Positions 8,985-18,486 of a stretch of 64,000 bases of DNA are shown here, piece after piece. A program made the position numbers and the translations under genes. Below the pieces are notes generated by a model. That model was not told the origin of the DNA, did not search any database, and saw only the letters and a list, made by a program, of their open reading frames with translations. Each line of letters opens with the position of its first letter. Position 1 is the stretch's first letter. Source of the DNA: Trichothermofontia sichuanensis B231 (lineage in GTDB: Bacteria > Cyanobacteriota > Cyanobacteriia > B231); assembly GCF_026240635.1 (NCBI RefSeq), contig NZ_CP110848.1, forward strand, positions 3,181,741-3,245,740. Reading direction: 5' to 3'.

Positions 8985-9815
8985 TTACTTCTCCTGGACG
9001 CGACCGTAGAAGATGCCCTTGATTTTGACATCCGCCGGTTCCTTGCCGCCCATATCGGTATCGGAAGGTTGCTCTGCGGTGAAAGTCCCGGCAAACTCAC
9101 CGGTGCTGCTGTTTACTTTGGCGACTTGCATCGAGATGTGCCCATCCCCGACAACAAACCGCTTGATATTTTCCTTCGTCAATTCTGACTCGTCAGCCTT
9201 AGGCGGCAACGCCACGGCACTGCTATAGCCCGCCGTCAACCCCCGTGCTTTGGGATCGAGGAAGTTAGAGGTTCGATAGGAAGGTACCTTATAGTCGCCT
9301 TCAAAGTCGGTCGAGCGGCTGATCCCTTCCGCACTATTGGCTGCTGTTGCCACCAATTGCTTCACCGTGAACAGGAACGGATACTGTTCCCCACCCGGCA
9401 ACTGCACCGTAATCGGCTGGAAGTCAAACCCTTCTTCTTCGGTAAAGGTCAGTTGGCCCGCACTGTTGACACTCAGCGGCCCCCGCACTTGGTCCAGTGT
9501 TGTGGTGTAGCGGGTCAACGGCTTACCAGCCACATAGTCGGACTGAATCCGTTTGCCTGACTCTTCTTCCTTCACGAAGTAGTTCGTCGGCTCCAAACAC
9601 AGATCGACGATTTCGTAAGACTTACCGGGTTCTAATGGAATCGAGCCACGCCCGGTTTCCTCTAGCTGGGGACATTTGTTGGCTAACCCGGTCCCTCGGA
9701 TGTCATCATAGGTCAAAGCACCTGCCGTCGTTGCTGATGCCGGCCCCTCACTGCACGCGGTAAGCACCGATAAACACAGGGCAAGAAAAGCAATAATTAA
9801 AGCGCGATACCTCAT
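8985..9815 (-). CDS. psbO: Photosystem II manganese-stabilizing protein PsbO
   Basis: A 276-residue protein, normal cyanobacterial PsbO length. The signal peptide (RALIIAFLALCLSVLTAC) ends in a lipobox-like LTAC, as in other cyanobacterial PsbO proteins. The mature start (LTYDDIRGTGLANKCPQLEE) and the cysteine pair (NKCP and VDLCLEP, forming the family disulfide) are diagnostic. Downstream, GRGSIPLEPGKSYEI, EEEGFDFQPITVQLPGGE, and the ending VKIKGIFYGRVQEK complete the match. It sits on the lumenal face of photosystem II and stabilises the Mn4CaO5 cluster. It is monocistronic with its own terminator. Confidence 0.97.
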   Translation of the reverse strand: MRYRALIIAFLALCLSVLTACSEGPASATTAGALTYDDIRGTGLANKCPQLEETGRGSIPLEPGKSYEIVDLCLEPTNYFVKEEESGKRIQSDYVAGKPLTRYTTTLDQVRGPLSVNSAGQLTFTEEEGFDFQPITVQLPGGEQYPFLFTVKQLVATAANSAEGISRSTDFEGDYKVPSYRTSNFLDPKARGLTAGYSSAVALPPKADESELTKENIKRFVVGDGHISMQVAKVNSSTGEFAGTFTAEQPSDTDMGGKEPADVKIKGIFYGRVQEK

Positions 9816-10005
9816 AGTTTGCCTCGATTATAGTTTGCCTCGATCAATTGCTCGGTTTGACCAGCCGGTTGGCAATCGCGGAATGGCCAAAAACTTTATG
9901 AATGATGAATGGTGACCGTTCCCCTGCTCGCTCTGCGATGCCGTGGGTGTATCGGGTCAACTACACTATCTTACCTGTCCCGGTATCCTTCGATGAGGTG
10001 GATTC

Positions 10006-10350
10006 ATGGATGATCCCCAAGACACTCAATACCCAGAACTACGATCGCAAACTCGGGCGCTGCTTGATCAACTCCAGGCCCTGGCGCAAACCTATGCCGA
10101 TGATCCCCAGGCCCTGCTGCTCCTGCTGCGCTTGATGGAACAAACCCATACTGAGATCCGGGAGAACCTCTTCCAAGCCGCTATCCCCAACGATCGCCAT
10201 GCCTTCCAAGCCCTGATGCGGACGATCGAGACCTCCGGCGGGTGGCCCTATATCCCCCGGATGCGCCTGCAAGCCTTCCTTGCTGCCTGGGATGCCCAAG
10301 AGAACACAACCGCTTCGACCAAACTGGAGCAGGAGGGCGATCGCGGGTAA
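10006..10350 (+). CDS. Hypothetical protein, 114 residues
   Basis: Starts at an ATG with GAGGTGG just upstream. The protein is helical and leucine-rich in the middle (ALLDQLQALAQTY, ALLLLLRLMEQTHTEIRENLF), followed by a conserved-looking segment (GGWPYIPRMRLQAFLAAW) and a polar tail. No transmembrane helix or catalytic motif is seen. It looks like a small soluble cyanobacterial protein of unknown function. A family B repeat starts nine bases after the stop. Confidence 0.65.
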   Translation: MDDPQDTQYPELRSQTRALLDQLQALAQTYADDPQALLLLLRLMEQTHTEIRENLFQAAIPNDRHAFQALMRTIETSGGWPYIPRMRLQAFLAAWDAQENTTASTKLEQEGDRG

Positions 10351-10358
10351 CGCCGAGA

Positions 10359-10465
10359 TATAGGCATTGCAATTTAGGCTGAAGCAACACCCTCACCCCC
10401 AGCCCCTCTCCCAGAGCGGGAGAGGGGAGTGAAAAACTGTATCGTTCTTATTTGGATTGACCATA
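10359..10465 (-). repeat. Family B palindromic repeat (MITE-like)
   Basis: A 107-bp inverted-orientation copy: begins TATAGGCATTGCAATTTAGG and ends TTGGATTGACCATA, around the CCCCTCTCCCAGAGCGGGAG-type palindrome. It sits between the hypothetical gene and the 3' end of purK. Confidence 0.75.
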
Positions 10466-10482
10466 ACCCCCAGTTTCCAAGT

Positions 10483-11787
10483 CTAGGCAGAGGGCGGTTG
10501 CCAAATTGCAGTGACTGTCTGGATGACCCCCAGGGCTTCCTGGCGGCGGGCGGCGGGGGTGGGGGCCGTTAACTCGACGGTGACGTGGCCGAGCTTGCGA
10601 CCGGGACGGGTCAGGGTCTTGCCATACCAGTGCAGGTGAGCGTTAGGGAGCTGCTGCAATTGGGCGGCGATCGCGGCATACTTATCGGCTAGGGGGGGCT
10701 GATCCAACGCGCCTGACTCATACCCCAACAAATTGATCATCACGGCCCCCGCCCCCTTGAGGGCTGGATTGCCTAGGGGAAGGCCACACACGGCCCGCAG
10801 GTGTTGCTCAAATTGAGAGGTGTGGCAGGCATCAATACTAAAGTGTCCTGAATTGTGGGTGCGGGGAGCAATCTCGTTGACGATAACCTGTTGATCACGG
10901 GTGAGGAAGAGTTCCAGACCAAAGAGGCCCACCGCTTGCAGATGGTTCAGGAGACGGGTGGCGATCGTCTCGATCGTTGTCACGAGGTCTGGGGACAAAT
11001 CTGCCGGGGCCAACACCCACCGACACACCTGCTGAGCCTGGTAGGTTTCCACAATCGGGAAACACACCACCTCGCCGCTAAGCGATCGGGCGGCAATCAC
11101 CGCTAGCTCCCGTTCAAATGGGATCAATTCTTCTAATAAGGGTTGCGGTTGCCAGCTTGCCCCCGCTGACCACTGGTGTAGCTGGGTCGCCAGACTGGGG
11201 GCATCAGGGATGATCAAGGTTCCCTGGCCGTCGTAACCGTGCCGTCGAGCTTTCAGGACGATCGGGAAGGGTTGGGGTAAGGCTTGCAAAAGGGGAATTG
11301 CCCCTGGCTGCAACCCAGATGCCGTCAACACTTGCGCGGGGGATGGGGGTAAGGCTTGAAACCGGGGAACTGGTAATCCCAGAGATTCCAAACACCGGCG
11401 CTGATCATATTTATCGAGTAAAGGCGGCAGGGTGGCTAATGCAGGCCGAAAACAGACCCCGCGATCGGCTAGGGGAACCAGGGCTGCTTGATCGATAAAC
11501 TCATTTTCAAACGTAATCACCTGGACGCGATCGGCTAACTGGGCCGTTGCCGCGGCATCATCCACTGCTGCCAAAATCACCCCATCCGCCTCAGCCACCG
11601 CCGGATCACTCATCTGGGGCGTCTGGACCATAAGCTTGATGCCCAGCGATCGGGCCGCCTTGGCCAACATCCAGGCCAATTGGCCGCCCCCAATCACTCC
11701 GACGGTTTGTATGGGGCTTTGCACGGGACCTTGCACGGGACCTTGCAGGGGATCTTGCAGGGGATTATGCGCTGCACACTTGACCAC
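10483..11787 (-). CDS. purK: 5-(carboxyamino)imidazole ribonucleotide synthase
   Basis: A 434-residue ATP-grasp enzyme of purine synthesis that carboxylates AIR with ATP and bicarbonate to N5-CAIR. Diagnostic features are VGVIGGGQLAWMLAKAARSLG at the N-terminus, DKYDQRRCLESLGLPVPRF, KARRHGYDGQGT (ATP-grasp), and VNEIAPRTHNSGHFSIDAC near the active site. The conserved protein begins at about residue 27. The residues before it are encoded by a 12-bp tandem repeat (P-[L/V/I]-Q-x, five units), so the exact start is uncertain. Confidence 0.95.
   Translation of the reverse strand: MVKCAAHNPLQDPLQGPVQGPVQSPIQTVGVIGGGQLAWMLAKAARSLGIKLMVQTPQMSDPAVAEADGVILAAVDDAAATAQLADRVQVITFENEFIDQAALVPLADRGVCFRPALATLPPLLDKYDQRRCLESLGLPVPRFQALPPSPAQVLTASGLQPGAIPLLQALPQPFPIVLKARRHGYDGQGTLIIPDAPSLATQLHQWSAGASWQPQPLLEELIPFERELAVIAARSLSGEVVCFPIVETYQAQQVCRWVLAPADLSPDLVTTIETIATRLLNHLQAVGLFGLELFLTRDQQVIVNEIAPRTHNSGHFSIDACHTSQFEQHLRAVCGLPLGNPALKGAGAVMINLLGYESGALDQPPLADKYAAIAAQLQQLPNAHLHWYGKTLTRPGRKLGHVTVELTAPTPAARRQEALGVIQTVTAIWQPPSA
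11707..11766 (-). repeat. 12-bp tandem repeat in the 5' end of purK
   Basis: Five diverged units of the type CCC-STG-CAA-GRT on the minus strand encode PLQD PLQG PVQG PVQS PIQT ahead of the conserved VGVIGGG motif. The period preserves the reading frame. Confidence 0.75.
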
Positions 11788-11994
11788 TGGTTAAACGATT
11801 GCTCCGATTCAACACCTCTCTAGGATAGTCCCTAGGGCCGGCTTGGCTGATCGGCCCGCGGTGTTGTCTGGCGAGCAAACCCAGCCAGCATTGGCAGCTT
11901 TGGGTGAGTCTTGCTACCCTAACGCACAACTAAAGTTGCCAAGTTGGGTGTTTAGAGGCCCCAGGGAACCATGCGGGAAAGTGGGGGGAGTGGG

Positions 11995-13146
11995 ATGTCA
12001 ATACAACCGTTGGGGAATCGGCAGAGCTGTGATCATGAGCATCATGATCAGGAGCATCCTAGTAATCACAATCATCACCGTGATCCCTATGATCAACATG
12101 ATCAACTGCATCATGATCAACCGCATCGCTATGTTGGGCGATTCTCTGATCCAGACGCTCCACGGTTTGCTACCGGCAAACCGGCGCGATCGCGGTCCCG
12201 GCAGCCTTATCACCATTATCTTTTAGCGGTTGCCCTTTGCCTTCTGGCCACTGGTGCCACCATCCCCACTGCGGCAGCAAATCTCAATTTTGCGCCCCGC
12301 CTCCTGGCCCAAGCAGGGGAAGAGACAGCCGCTAACTGGCTCAATCGCGGCGTAACGTTAGTGCAAACCAACCAGATCACCGAGGCGATCGCAGCTTTCC
12401 AAAAAGCGACCCAACTCGATCCCAACTTAGCTGCTGCCCATTACAACCTGGGGTTAGCCCTCCGCCAACAGGGAGAATTGCAAGCGGCGGCGAATGCCTT
12501 CTATCGGGCTACCCAAACCGATCCTAAATTTGCCCTAGCCTTCGCTAACTTGGGGGCCGCCCTCCTAGAGGGGAATAACTTACCCCTGGCGTTGGAATAC
12601 CTCCAACAAGCCATTAAACTTGACCCGAAGTTGGGCTTAGCTCATTACAATTTGGGACTGGTCTTCCTCCAGCAACAGCAAACGCAGGCTGCGATCGCGG
12701 CCTTCACCAAGGCACAACAATACAGTCCCAAAGCGGCGGAACCCCCCTACTACCTGGGGACGATCTACGAACAACAGGGTAACCATGAACAGGCGATCGC
12801 TGCTTTTCGCGAAGCGTTGCAGATTAACCCAAACTATGCCGAAGCCCACTACAGTTTGGGAGCTATCCTGTTTCGGCAGGGTCACTTGACGGAAGCGCTA
12901 GCCGCCTTTCGCAAAGCCGCCGCCGCCGATTCCAACTATGCCAATGCCTACTATGGAGCCGGTAGTATTTTCCTTAAACAAGGCCAATTCCAAGATGCCC
13001 GCCAATTGTTGCAGTATGCCCGTGATCTGTATACCCTCCAGGGCAACCCGACTTGGGCAACCCGGGCTGCCCAGAAGCTACAACAGGCTCAGCAGCAAAC
13101 CCACCCCCCCAACCAAGCCGTGGGGGGGCGTGCCGACAATCCCTAA
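11995..13146 (+). CDS. TPR-repeat protein with histidine-rich N-terminal region
   Basis: Start chosen at the ATG at 11995 (GGGGGGAG six bases upstream) rather than the one at 11971; 383 residues. The first 65 residues are very rich in His, Asp and Gln (HEHHDQEHPSNHNHHRD, then repeated HDQ units). A hydrophobic segment (YLLAVALCLLATGATIPTAAA) follows as a membrane anchor or uncleaved signal. About seven TPR units then run to the end (AIAAFQKATQLDPNLAAAHY, ALEYLQQAIKLDPKLGLAHY, AIAAFREALQINPNYAEAHY). TPRs scaffold protein complexes. The His-rich part could bind metal, which is inference only. Confidence 0.75.
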   Translation: MSIQPLGNRQSCDHEHHDQEHPSNHNHHRDPYDQHDQLHHDQPHRYVGRFSDPDAPRFATGKPARSRSRQPYHHYLLAVALCLLATGATIPTAAANLNFAPRLLAQAGEETAANWLNRGVTLVQTNQITEAIAAFQKATQLDPNLAAAHYNLGLALRQQGELQAAANAFYRATQTDPKFALAFANLGAALLEGNNLPLALEYLQQAIKLDPKLGLAHYNLGLVFLQQQQTQAAIAAFTKAQQYSPKAAEPPYYLGTIYEQQGNHEQAIAAFREALQINPNYAEAHYSLGAILFRQGHLTEALAAFRKAAAADSNYANAYYGAGSIFLKQGQFQDARQLLQYARDLYTLQGNPTWATRAAQKLQQAQQQTHPPNQAVGGRADNP

Positions 13147-13684
13147 CAGTTCCCGAGCGCGCGATCGCGGCCAGTTGTCTGAGGATTACTGCCCCCTAGC
13201 CATTGGCGATCGCGGCTAGACACCCCATCCCGCAACCAAGAGCACTGGGAATTTGTTAATTTAATTCAAATTTGTTGCTAAACAGAGTTTGTGCATTAAA
13301 GTATGTCGTAAATTACTTGTGCGCTCTGGAGCATCGGATCCCGTTCAGATACCTATTTCTGAGCCGAGTTCTGGATAGCCGTGAGTGCGGTCGCGATTGA
13401 TTGACCATTGCTGGCAAGTGCTGGCAAGTGATAGGCCCGTATTCCCGAATTCGTCTCGGGGGTGCCGTCGGTGGTCCCTCTAGACAGGCAGCGAAAATAG
13501 TGATAGGGAAGCGCTAAGGTAATGTACGGTTGAGAGGTTGTTCACAACGCAGCCACAAAACCGCTGACCAACAACCTAGTGCTACGGGTAGGTAATGGCA
13601 TCTGTGATGCGGGGAGAGGACATCTGCTCGGTTCCGAAAGGAAGCAACGTGGATTGACCGTGATTTCTAGCTGGACAAAGCGTG
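13147..13684. other. Intergenic region without a recognised gene
   Basis: About 540 bases between the TPR gene and the coiled-coil gene. There is a short direct repeat (CTGGCAAGTG twice at about 13410-13430) but no coding frame, tRNA or clear terminator. It presumably carries the promoter and leader of the next gene. Confidence 0.4.
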
Positions 13685-15856
13685 ATGAGTGAAGCCGACA
13701 ACCCAACAACTCCGAGAAAGCGATCCTCCCACCGGCCTGCGGGATTTGGGCCGCTGTCTAGTCGAGATAACCCCCCCCTGGCGCGGGCAGAATCGCCCGC
13801 TGATGAAGCCGATGTCCCCCAATCGCTGGATGAAGCAGTCCTAGAGACCCGATTAGAAACGCCATCAGTGGCCTCACTACCTACCCGTCTGCCGGAAGTG
13901 AAGGCTGGCAAAGCAGGGGAAGAAACGGCGGTGGTTGAGGAGACAACCCTTCCTCCCGCTGATGCCTCGGCAACCATTGCGTGGGTCAGTCGTCTGACTG
14001 CTGAGTTTGAAGCAGCGACCGCGAGCAATGATCTCGAAGGACAGATGCAACACCTTCAGGAGCAGAATCGGCGCTTGCAGGCACAAAATCGGGAACTGCT
14101 GGAGCAAAAGGCCATTCTAGAAGTCACGCTGGAAGAAACCCAAGCCGCCCTGCAATTGCAGATGACGCGATCGCAGAATCAGGAGGCCCTCCTTGTCCAG
14201 CAAGCCCAAGCCCTAGCTGAGTCTCAAGCCCAAACCAGCAGCCTCTACCGCGATCTGGAGTTAGCCCAGCAGACGGCTCAACGCCAGCAGATCATGATTG
14301 AAACCCTGACCGAGCAACTGGACAGCAGTCAGGAACGGGTAGCCCAATTGGAACAAGAGGTCGCCACTGCCCAAGCCCATGTTAACGAAAAGGTCCATGC
14401 CCTGATGCAGGCAGAGGCAGCCTGCCGTGACCTCAGAACCCGGCTCAATCGGCAACAGCGCTATGCATTGCAATTTAAGACGGCGTTGGAACGGTGTCTA
14501 GATATGCCCGCTCTCCGTCGATCGATGGTCACTGCCACCGGGAAGGAAACGGAGGCCAATTCTACAGCTAATCATACCGCTAATCATGCGGGGGCACCGG
14601 ATCTGTCGCAGCGCCCAGAAGCAGCCCCGGAGAAGGCCGCCGCTGCGACCTCCCCTGCCGCTGCCTCAAACCCAGCAATGACGCCGGCTGACCTGGTGGA
14701 GGTGTCCAGCCATCTGCAATCCTTACTCGATGAGGCAGCAGCCAGTGCTAGCCTGGAAGCGGCGGCGTCATTGTCCATCCCTCGTCGCTCTTTCCAGGCT
14801 GATCTCGACGATGTTCCAGAAGGAGGATTTGGTCTGGCCCTCCCTGGAGAAACTGCCCTGACTTCGGAAGCGGGTCTGCTGGCAATCCCCCCTCGTGCCC
14901 GCGAGTCTGTGGATAGCTTACCTGCACCAGAGCCAGTGTCCGATCAACCTCTAGCGTTAGCGGACGATCCCAACGATGGAACTGCGGGTGAAGCCATCGC
15001 TCAAGAGTCAACCGTTACACTCCCCGACTCCGAGGTTGCATCGACCCCGGCGGCGCGGGCCGATAGGCAGCCAGAGGCGGAGCCGGAAGCGATCATCACC
15101 GAGGCCATCCCTGAGGACTGTGATGAGGCGGCTGCATCCCTGCGTTCTGAAGCTTCTCCTCCAGAGCAGGGGGGTATGGCTGCGCCGTCGTTATCACCTG
15201 TTCGTTTCCCCGCCGATCGCCTACAAGCGGACTTGTGGCAACGCTTCAACCAGTGGGCCGCTGCTTCTGGGGTAGAGGCACCGTCAGCCAGTGACGCCCC
15301 ACCTGTCGATGAGCACGCCCCTACGCCGGCTGCGGTAGACCCGGCGGCGGCGACGATCGTACCGCCGCAACTCGCCCAGCGGGGAATTCAACCCCTGCGA
15401 CCGTCACCCCAGGTCCCACGGTTTGTTAGCCAGTGGAGTGAGGCAACGGGACGGACGACTGCTGAGCGCCCGGCTGCCTCAACCAAGGCTGATGGGACTG
15501 AAGTTAAGGTGTCCACGGCAGCCACGCCGTTGACGGTGGCTCGTCGTCGGCCAGAGGGGATTCCTGGTCCAGAGGCGCCGATCGCCCAAACCCAGCCCGT
15601 CAGTGAACCGGCCACACCCGCCAGTCCACCAGCAACCACCCGTAAACGGATTGAACTGCCGCGACCTCAGGCAGAGGCAGAAACAGCAGCCCAGGCGGCC
15701 ACTGGCCCAGCCATTCCCCCTGCTGAAACCCGTGAGGATGAATTTCCGGCGCTGTCCAACTGGCCGTCTCCCCTTGTCTATCCCCTGCGCCCCAGCAAGA
15801 AGCGCAAATCCCTCGCTGCGATCGACCTGCCCAACTTTGCCCGTCCCCACTCTTAG
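13682..15856 (+). CDS. Large coiled-coil, Ala/Pro/Glu-rich protein of unknown function
   Basis: A 724-residue protein; either the GTG at 13682 or the ATG at 13685 may start it. Residues about 110-265 form a long coiled coil (QHLQEQNRRLQAQNRELLEQ, then LDSSQERVAQLEQEVATAQ), ending in a conserved-looking LNRQQRYALQFKTALERCLD. The remaining 430 residues are low-complexity and probably disordered, with a conserved-looking tail (LSNWPSPLVYPLRPSKKRKS LAAIDLPNFARP in two parts). It is probably a cytoplasmic scaffold or filament-like protein; no catalytic domain is seen. A family A repeat begins directly after it. Confidence 0.7.
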   Translation: MMSEADNPTTPRKRSSHRPAGFGPLSSRDNPPLARAESPADEADVPQSLDEAVLETRLETPSVASLPTRLPEVKAGKAGEETAVVEETTLPPADASATIAWVSRLTAEFEAATASNDLEGQMQHLQEQNRRLQAQNRELLEQKAILEVTLEETQAALQLQMTRSQNQEALLVQQAQALAESQAQTSSLYRDLELAQQTAQRQQIMIETLTEQLDSSQERVAQLEQEVATAQAHVNEKVHALMQAEAACRDLRTRLNRQQRYALQFKTALERCLDMPALRRSMVTATGKETEANSTANHTANHAGAPDLSQRPEAAPEKAAAATSPAAASNPAMTPADLVEVSSHLQSLLDEAAASASLEAAASLSIPRRSFQADLDDVPEGGFGLALPGETALTSEAGLLAIPPRARESVDSLPAPEPVSDQPLALADDPNDGTAGEAIAQESTVTLPDSEVASTPAARADRQPEAEPEAIITEAIPEDCDEAAASLRSEASPPEQGGMAAPSLSPVRFPADRLQADLWQRFNQWAAASGVEAPSASDAPPVDEHAPTPAAVDPAAATIVPPQLAQRGIQPLRPSPQVPRFVSQWSEATGRTTAERPAASTKADGTEVKVSTAATPLTVARRRPEGIPGPEAPIAQTQPVSEPATPASPPATTRKRIELPRPQAEAETAAQAATGPAIPPAETREDEFPALSNWPSPLVYPLRPSKKRKSLAAIDLPNFARPHS

Positions 15857-15868
15857 CGAGCAGGCTAC

Positions 15869-15990
15869 TTACAGCCTTTACCTCAATCATAAAGTCCAGC
15901 TTTACCTGGGTAGGTTGGGTGCCGCCCGCGGGGGCGGCACCCAACCTAAATCTCTCTCCCGCTGTGGGAGAGAGACTTGAAAATCCCGCT
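15869..15990 (+). repeat. Family A repeat, truncated, with strong hairpin
   Basis: Begins TACAGCCTTTACCTCAATCA like the other family A copies. AGGTTGGGTGCCGCC and its exact complement (15912-15947, six-base loop) form a long hairpin that could also terminate transcription of the upstream gene. The right half of the element is missing. Confidence 0.7.
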
Positions 15991-16020
15991 CCCCTCAAGA
16001 TACCAGGAGTGAGGATAGCG

Positions 16021-16205
16021 GTGTCAGACATGCGGAAAACTGAGCAACGATCTCCGTTCGCTTTTCTCGCGTCTCCCCCCGAACGTGGGGAGCAAAGATT
16101 GATCAGCCAACCCGCAGAAGAGGACCTTGCTTCCTTCTTACCTCACTCCTCGCTTCTCGCTCCTCACGTAAAAGACGTGAAAAGACGTGAAAAGACGTGA
16201 AAAGA
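16021..16205. repeat. Family C repeat followed by a 10-bp tandem repeat
   Basis: The pyrimidine-rich stretch to about 16170 (CTTGCTTCCTTCTTACC and nearby) is a diverged, oppositely oriented match to about 33045-33195. It runs into three and a half units of AAAGACGTGA (16171-16205). It lies upstream of rpsO. Confidence 0.55.
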
Positions 16206-16388
16206 TTTGTCAGTCAACCAGGGCAATCGCGCTAATCATGCCAAGCTCGATCCGCAGCGCCCGTGGGAGTGGTAGTATGATTAATCGGTCAAAAAATTGT
16301 GCAAGTGTGTCAAAGTGCGAGCGATCGTCGGCTGAACGCTACCCACAACCGTTCCTAACTACATCCAAAGACCTACATCCAAAGACCT

Positions 16389-16658
16389 ATGGTTCTGGTA
16401 CAACAACAAAAACAGCAAATTATCTCTGACTACCAAGTCCACGAGACGGATACCGGCTCGGCTGATGTTCAGGTGGCGCTGCTGACGGAGCGGATCAATC
16501 GCCTCAGTCAGCATCTGCAAGCCAACAAAAAGGATCACACCTCCCGGCGGGGCCTGCTGAAAATGATTGGCCGCCGCAAGCAACTGCTGGCTTATATCCT
16601 GCGGCATGATGAGCAACACTATCGCCAACTGATTGAACGGCTCGGTATCCGGGGTTGA
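16389..16658 (+). CDS. rpsO: 30S ribosomal protein S15
   Basis: An 89-residue protein of normal S15 length. It carries the family signature [19 protein letters not shown], then [20 protein letters not shown] and [21 protein letters not shown]15 binds the central domain of 16S rRNA early in small-subunit assembly. The pam68 gene follows 48 bp downstream on the same strand, probably as an operon. Confidence 0.97.
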   Translation: MVLVQQQKQQIISDYQVHETDTGSADVQVALLTERINRLSQHLQANKKDHTSRRGLLKMIGRRKQLLAYILRHDEQHYRQLIERLGIRG

Positions 16659-16706
16659 GATGCTAAGGCGTTAGCCAGCGGTTTTATAGGCGTGAAGGGG
16701 GGTTGG

Positions 16707-17282
16707 ATGGCTTCAGAACCACAACGGGAACAACGGGAACGTTTACCGTTTGAACCGGTGCGCAGTCGCAAAAAAACGGCTAAAACGGCCAAATCGGCTA
16801 AATCGGCTGCCCCCGCCCAACCCTCGGCCTCCTCTCCGCCGGGAGCTGCTCAGCGAGATACGTCTCAACGCTCAACTGCGCGATCGGCCCAGCCGACGGC
16901 CCAACTCAAACCAACGGAGCGGGAGCAATCTCCTGATCCGGCAGCCGCCGCTCTGGCGGCCACTCGTATCCCTGATGTGGTCAGTCATCGTATGATTCGT
17001 CGGATGGCGATTTTTTGTGGGATTCCGACGAGTTTGGGGATTAGTACCTTTATTGGGAGCTATTGGATCGTGAGTCATCAGTGGTTCCCCCTCCCTAATG
17101 TGGCAGTGGTCATCGCGAGTATGGGGTGGTTTGGTTTAGGGGTCCTGGGCCTGAGCTATGGGGTACTTTCGGCCTCTTGGGATGAGGCGGTGGCGGGAAG
17201 TTGGCTGGGTTGGGATGAGTTCACGACCAATGCGGGGCGGATGGTTGCTGCTTGGCGATCGGCCCGCAAACCGAAGGCGTAA
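16707..17282 (+). CDS. pam68: PAM68-family photosystem II assembly protein (DUF3464)
   Basis: Start chosen at the ATG at 16707, preceded by AAGGGGGG; 191 residues. The first 85 residues are basic, Ser/Pro/Ala-rich and probably disordered. IPDVVSHRMIRRMAIFCGIP follows, with two transmembrane helices (about FCGIPTSLGISTFIGSYWIV and VAVVIASMGWFGLGVLGLSY), then the conserved SASWDEAVAGSWLGWDEFTT. This layout is that of PAM68, a thylakoid factor for early photosystem II assembly. Confidence 0.9.
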   Translation: MASEPQREQRERLPFEPVRSRKKTAKTAKSAKSAAPAQPSASSPPGAAQRDTSQRSTARSAQPTAQLKPTEREQSPDPAAAALAATRIPDVVSHRMIRRMAIFCGIPTSLGISTFIGSYWIVSHQWFPLPNVAVVIASMGWFGLGVLGLSYGVLSASWDEAVAGSWLGWDEFTTNAGRMVAAWRSARKPKA

Positions 17283-17421
17283 GGGCCTGCCCCAACTGGT
17301 AGGCAGAGCTTCAGGCGTCAATGGCAGCTGTTCGTTCAACTGAACAGGTTAAACTGACGTGAGGTAGGGTGGCTCACTGTACCCGCCTGATCGTCAATGT
17401 GGGTGACAGGAAGTAAGACTG

Positions 17422-18486
17422 ATGATCGTTGTGATGAAAAGTGGCTCACCGGGAGCCGAGATTGATCGCATTAGTGAAGAACTCAGCCGTTGGGGCCTCA
17501 CGCCGGAAAAGATTGTGGGGAAACACAAGGTGGTGATTGGCCTAGTGGGGGATACGGCGGAGCTGTCCCAGGAACGGATTCAAGAACTGAGTCCCTGGAT
17601 CGAGTTGGTCCTCCGGGTGGAGCAACCCTTCAAGCGGGTTAGCCGCGACTACCGCCACGGCGAGGCGAGTGAAGTGGTTGTGGCCACCCCCAATGGCCCG
17701 ATCGCCTTTGGGGAAAATCATCCGATCGTTCTCGTGGCGGGTCCCTGTTCGGTTGAAAACGAGGCCATGATTATCGAAACGGCCCAACGGGTCAAGGCGG
17801 CAGGGGCTGCTTTTTTGCGTGGCGGAGCCTACAAACCTCGGACCTCTCCCTATGCGTTTCAAGGCCACGGCGAGAGTGCCCTAGAACTGCTGGCGGCGGC
17901 CCGTGCGGCAACGGGCTTAGGCATTATCACCGAATTAATGGACGCTGCGGATCTCGACAAACTGGCTGAGGTGGCGGATGTCATCCAGATCGGTGCCCGG
18001 AATATGCAGAATTTTGCCCTGCTGAAGCGGGTGGGTGCCCAGGAGAAGCCCGTCCTCTTGAAGCGGGGGATGGCGGCCACGATCGAAGAATGGTTAATGG
18101 CGGCGGAGTATATTCTCGCCGCGGGGAACCCGAATGTGATTCTGTGTGAGCGGGGAATTCGCACCTTCGATCGTCAATATACCCGCAATGTTTTAGATCT
18201 CGCCGTCATTCCCGTCCTGCGCACCCTTACCCATCTGCCGATCATGATTGATCCGAGCCACGGCACGGGGGTAGCTGAGTTTGTGCCCGCGATGGCAATG
18301 GCGGCGATCGCGGCGGGGACGGATGCCTTGATGATTGAAGTTCATCCCCATCCCGCCAAGGCTCTATCCGATGGTCCCCAGTCCCTCACGCCGGATCAAT
18401 TTGACCAATTGGTGCAGCGGCTAGGGGTGATCGGGCAGGCTGTCGAGCGGTGGTCGTTACCTATGGCTCCAGTCGCGATCGCCTGA
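17422..18486 (+). CDS. aroF: 3-deoxy-7-phosphoheptulonate synthase (DAHP synthase)
   Basis: A 354-residue type I-beta DAHP synthase. Residues 1-75 form the ferredoxin-like regulatory domain (MIVVMKSGSPGAEIDRISEE). The TIM barrel follows with VAGPCSVENEAMI, FLRGGAYKPRTSPYAFQGHG, LLKRGMAATIEEW, ILCERGIRTF, MIDPSHGTG and ALMIEVHPHPAKALSDG. It condenses PEP and erythrose 4-phosphate, the first step of the shikimate pathway. Confidence 0.96.
   Translation: MIVVMKSGSPGAEIDRISEELSRWGLTPEKIVGKHKVVIGLVGDTAELSQERIQELSPWIELVLRVEQPFKRVSRDYRHGEASEVVVATPNGPIAFGENHPIVLVAGPCSVENEAMIIETAQRVKAAGAAFLRGGAYKPRTSPYAFQGHGESALELLAAARAATGLGIITELMDAADLDKLAEVADVIQIGARNMQNFALLKRVGAQEKPVLLKRGMAATIEEWLMAAEYILAAGNPNVILCERGIRTFDRQYTRNVLDLAVIPVLRTLTHLPIMIDPSHGTGVAEFVPAMAMAAIAAGTDALMIEVHPHPAKALSDGPQSLTPDQFDQLVQRLGVIGQAVERWSLPMAPVAIA

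Noticed and set aside
16187-16429. 80-codon frame ahead of rpsO
   Set aside because: It begins in the 10-bp tandem repeat and runs into rpsO in another frame; no protein-like features.
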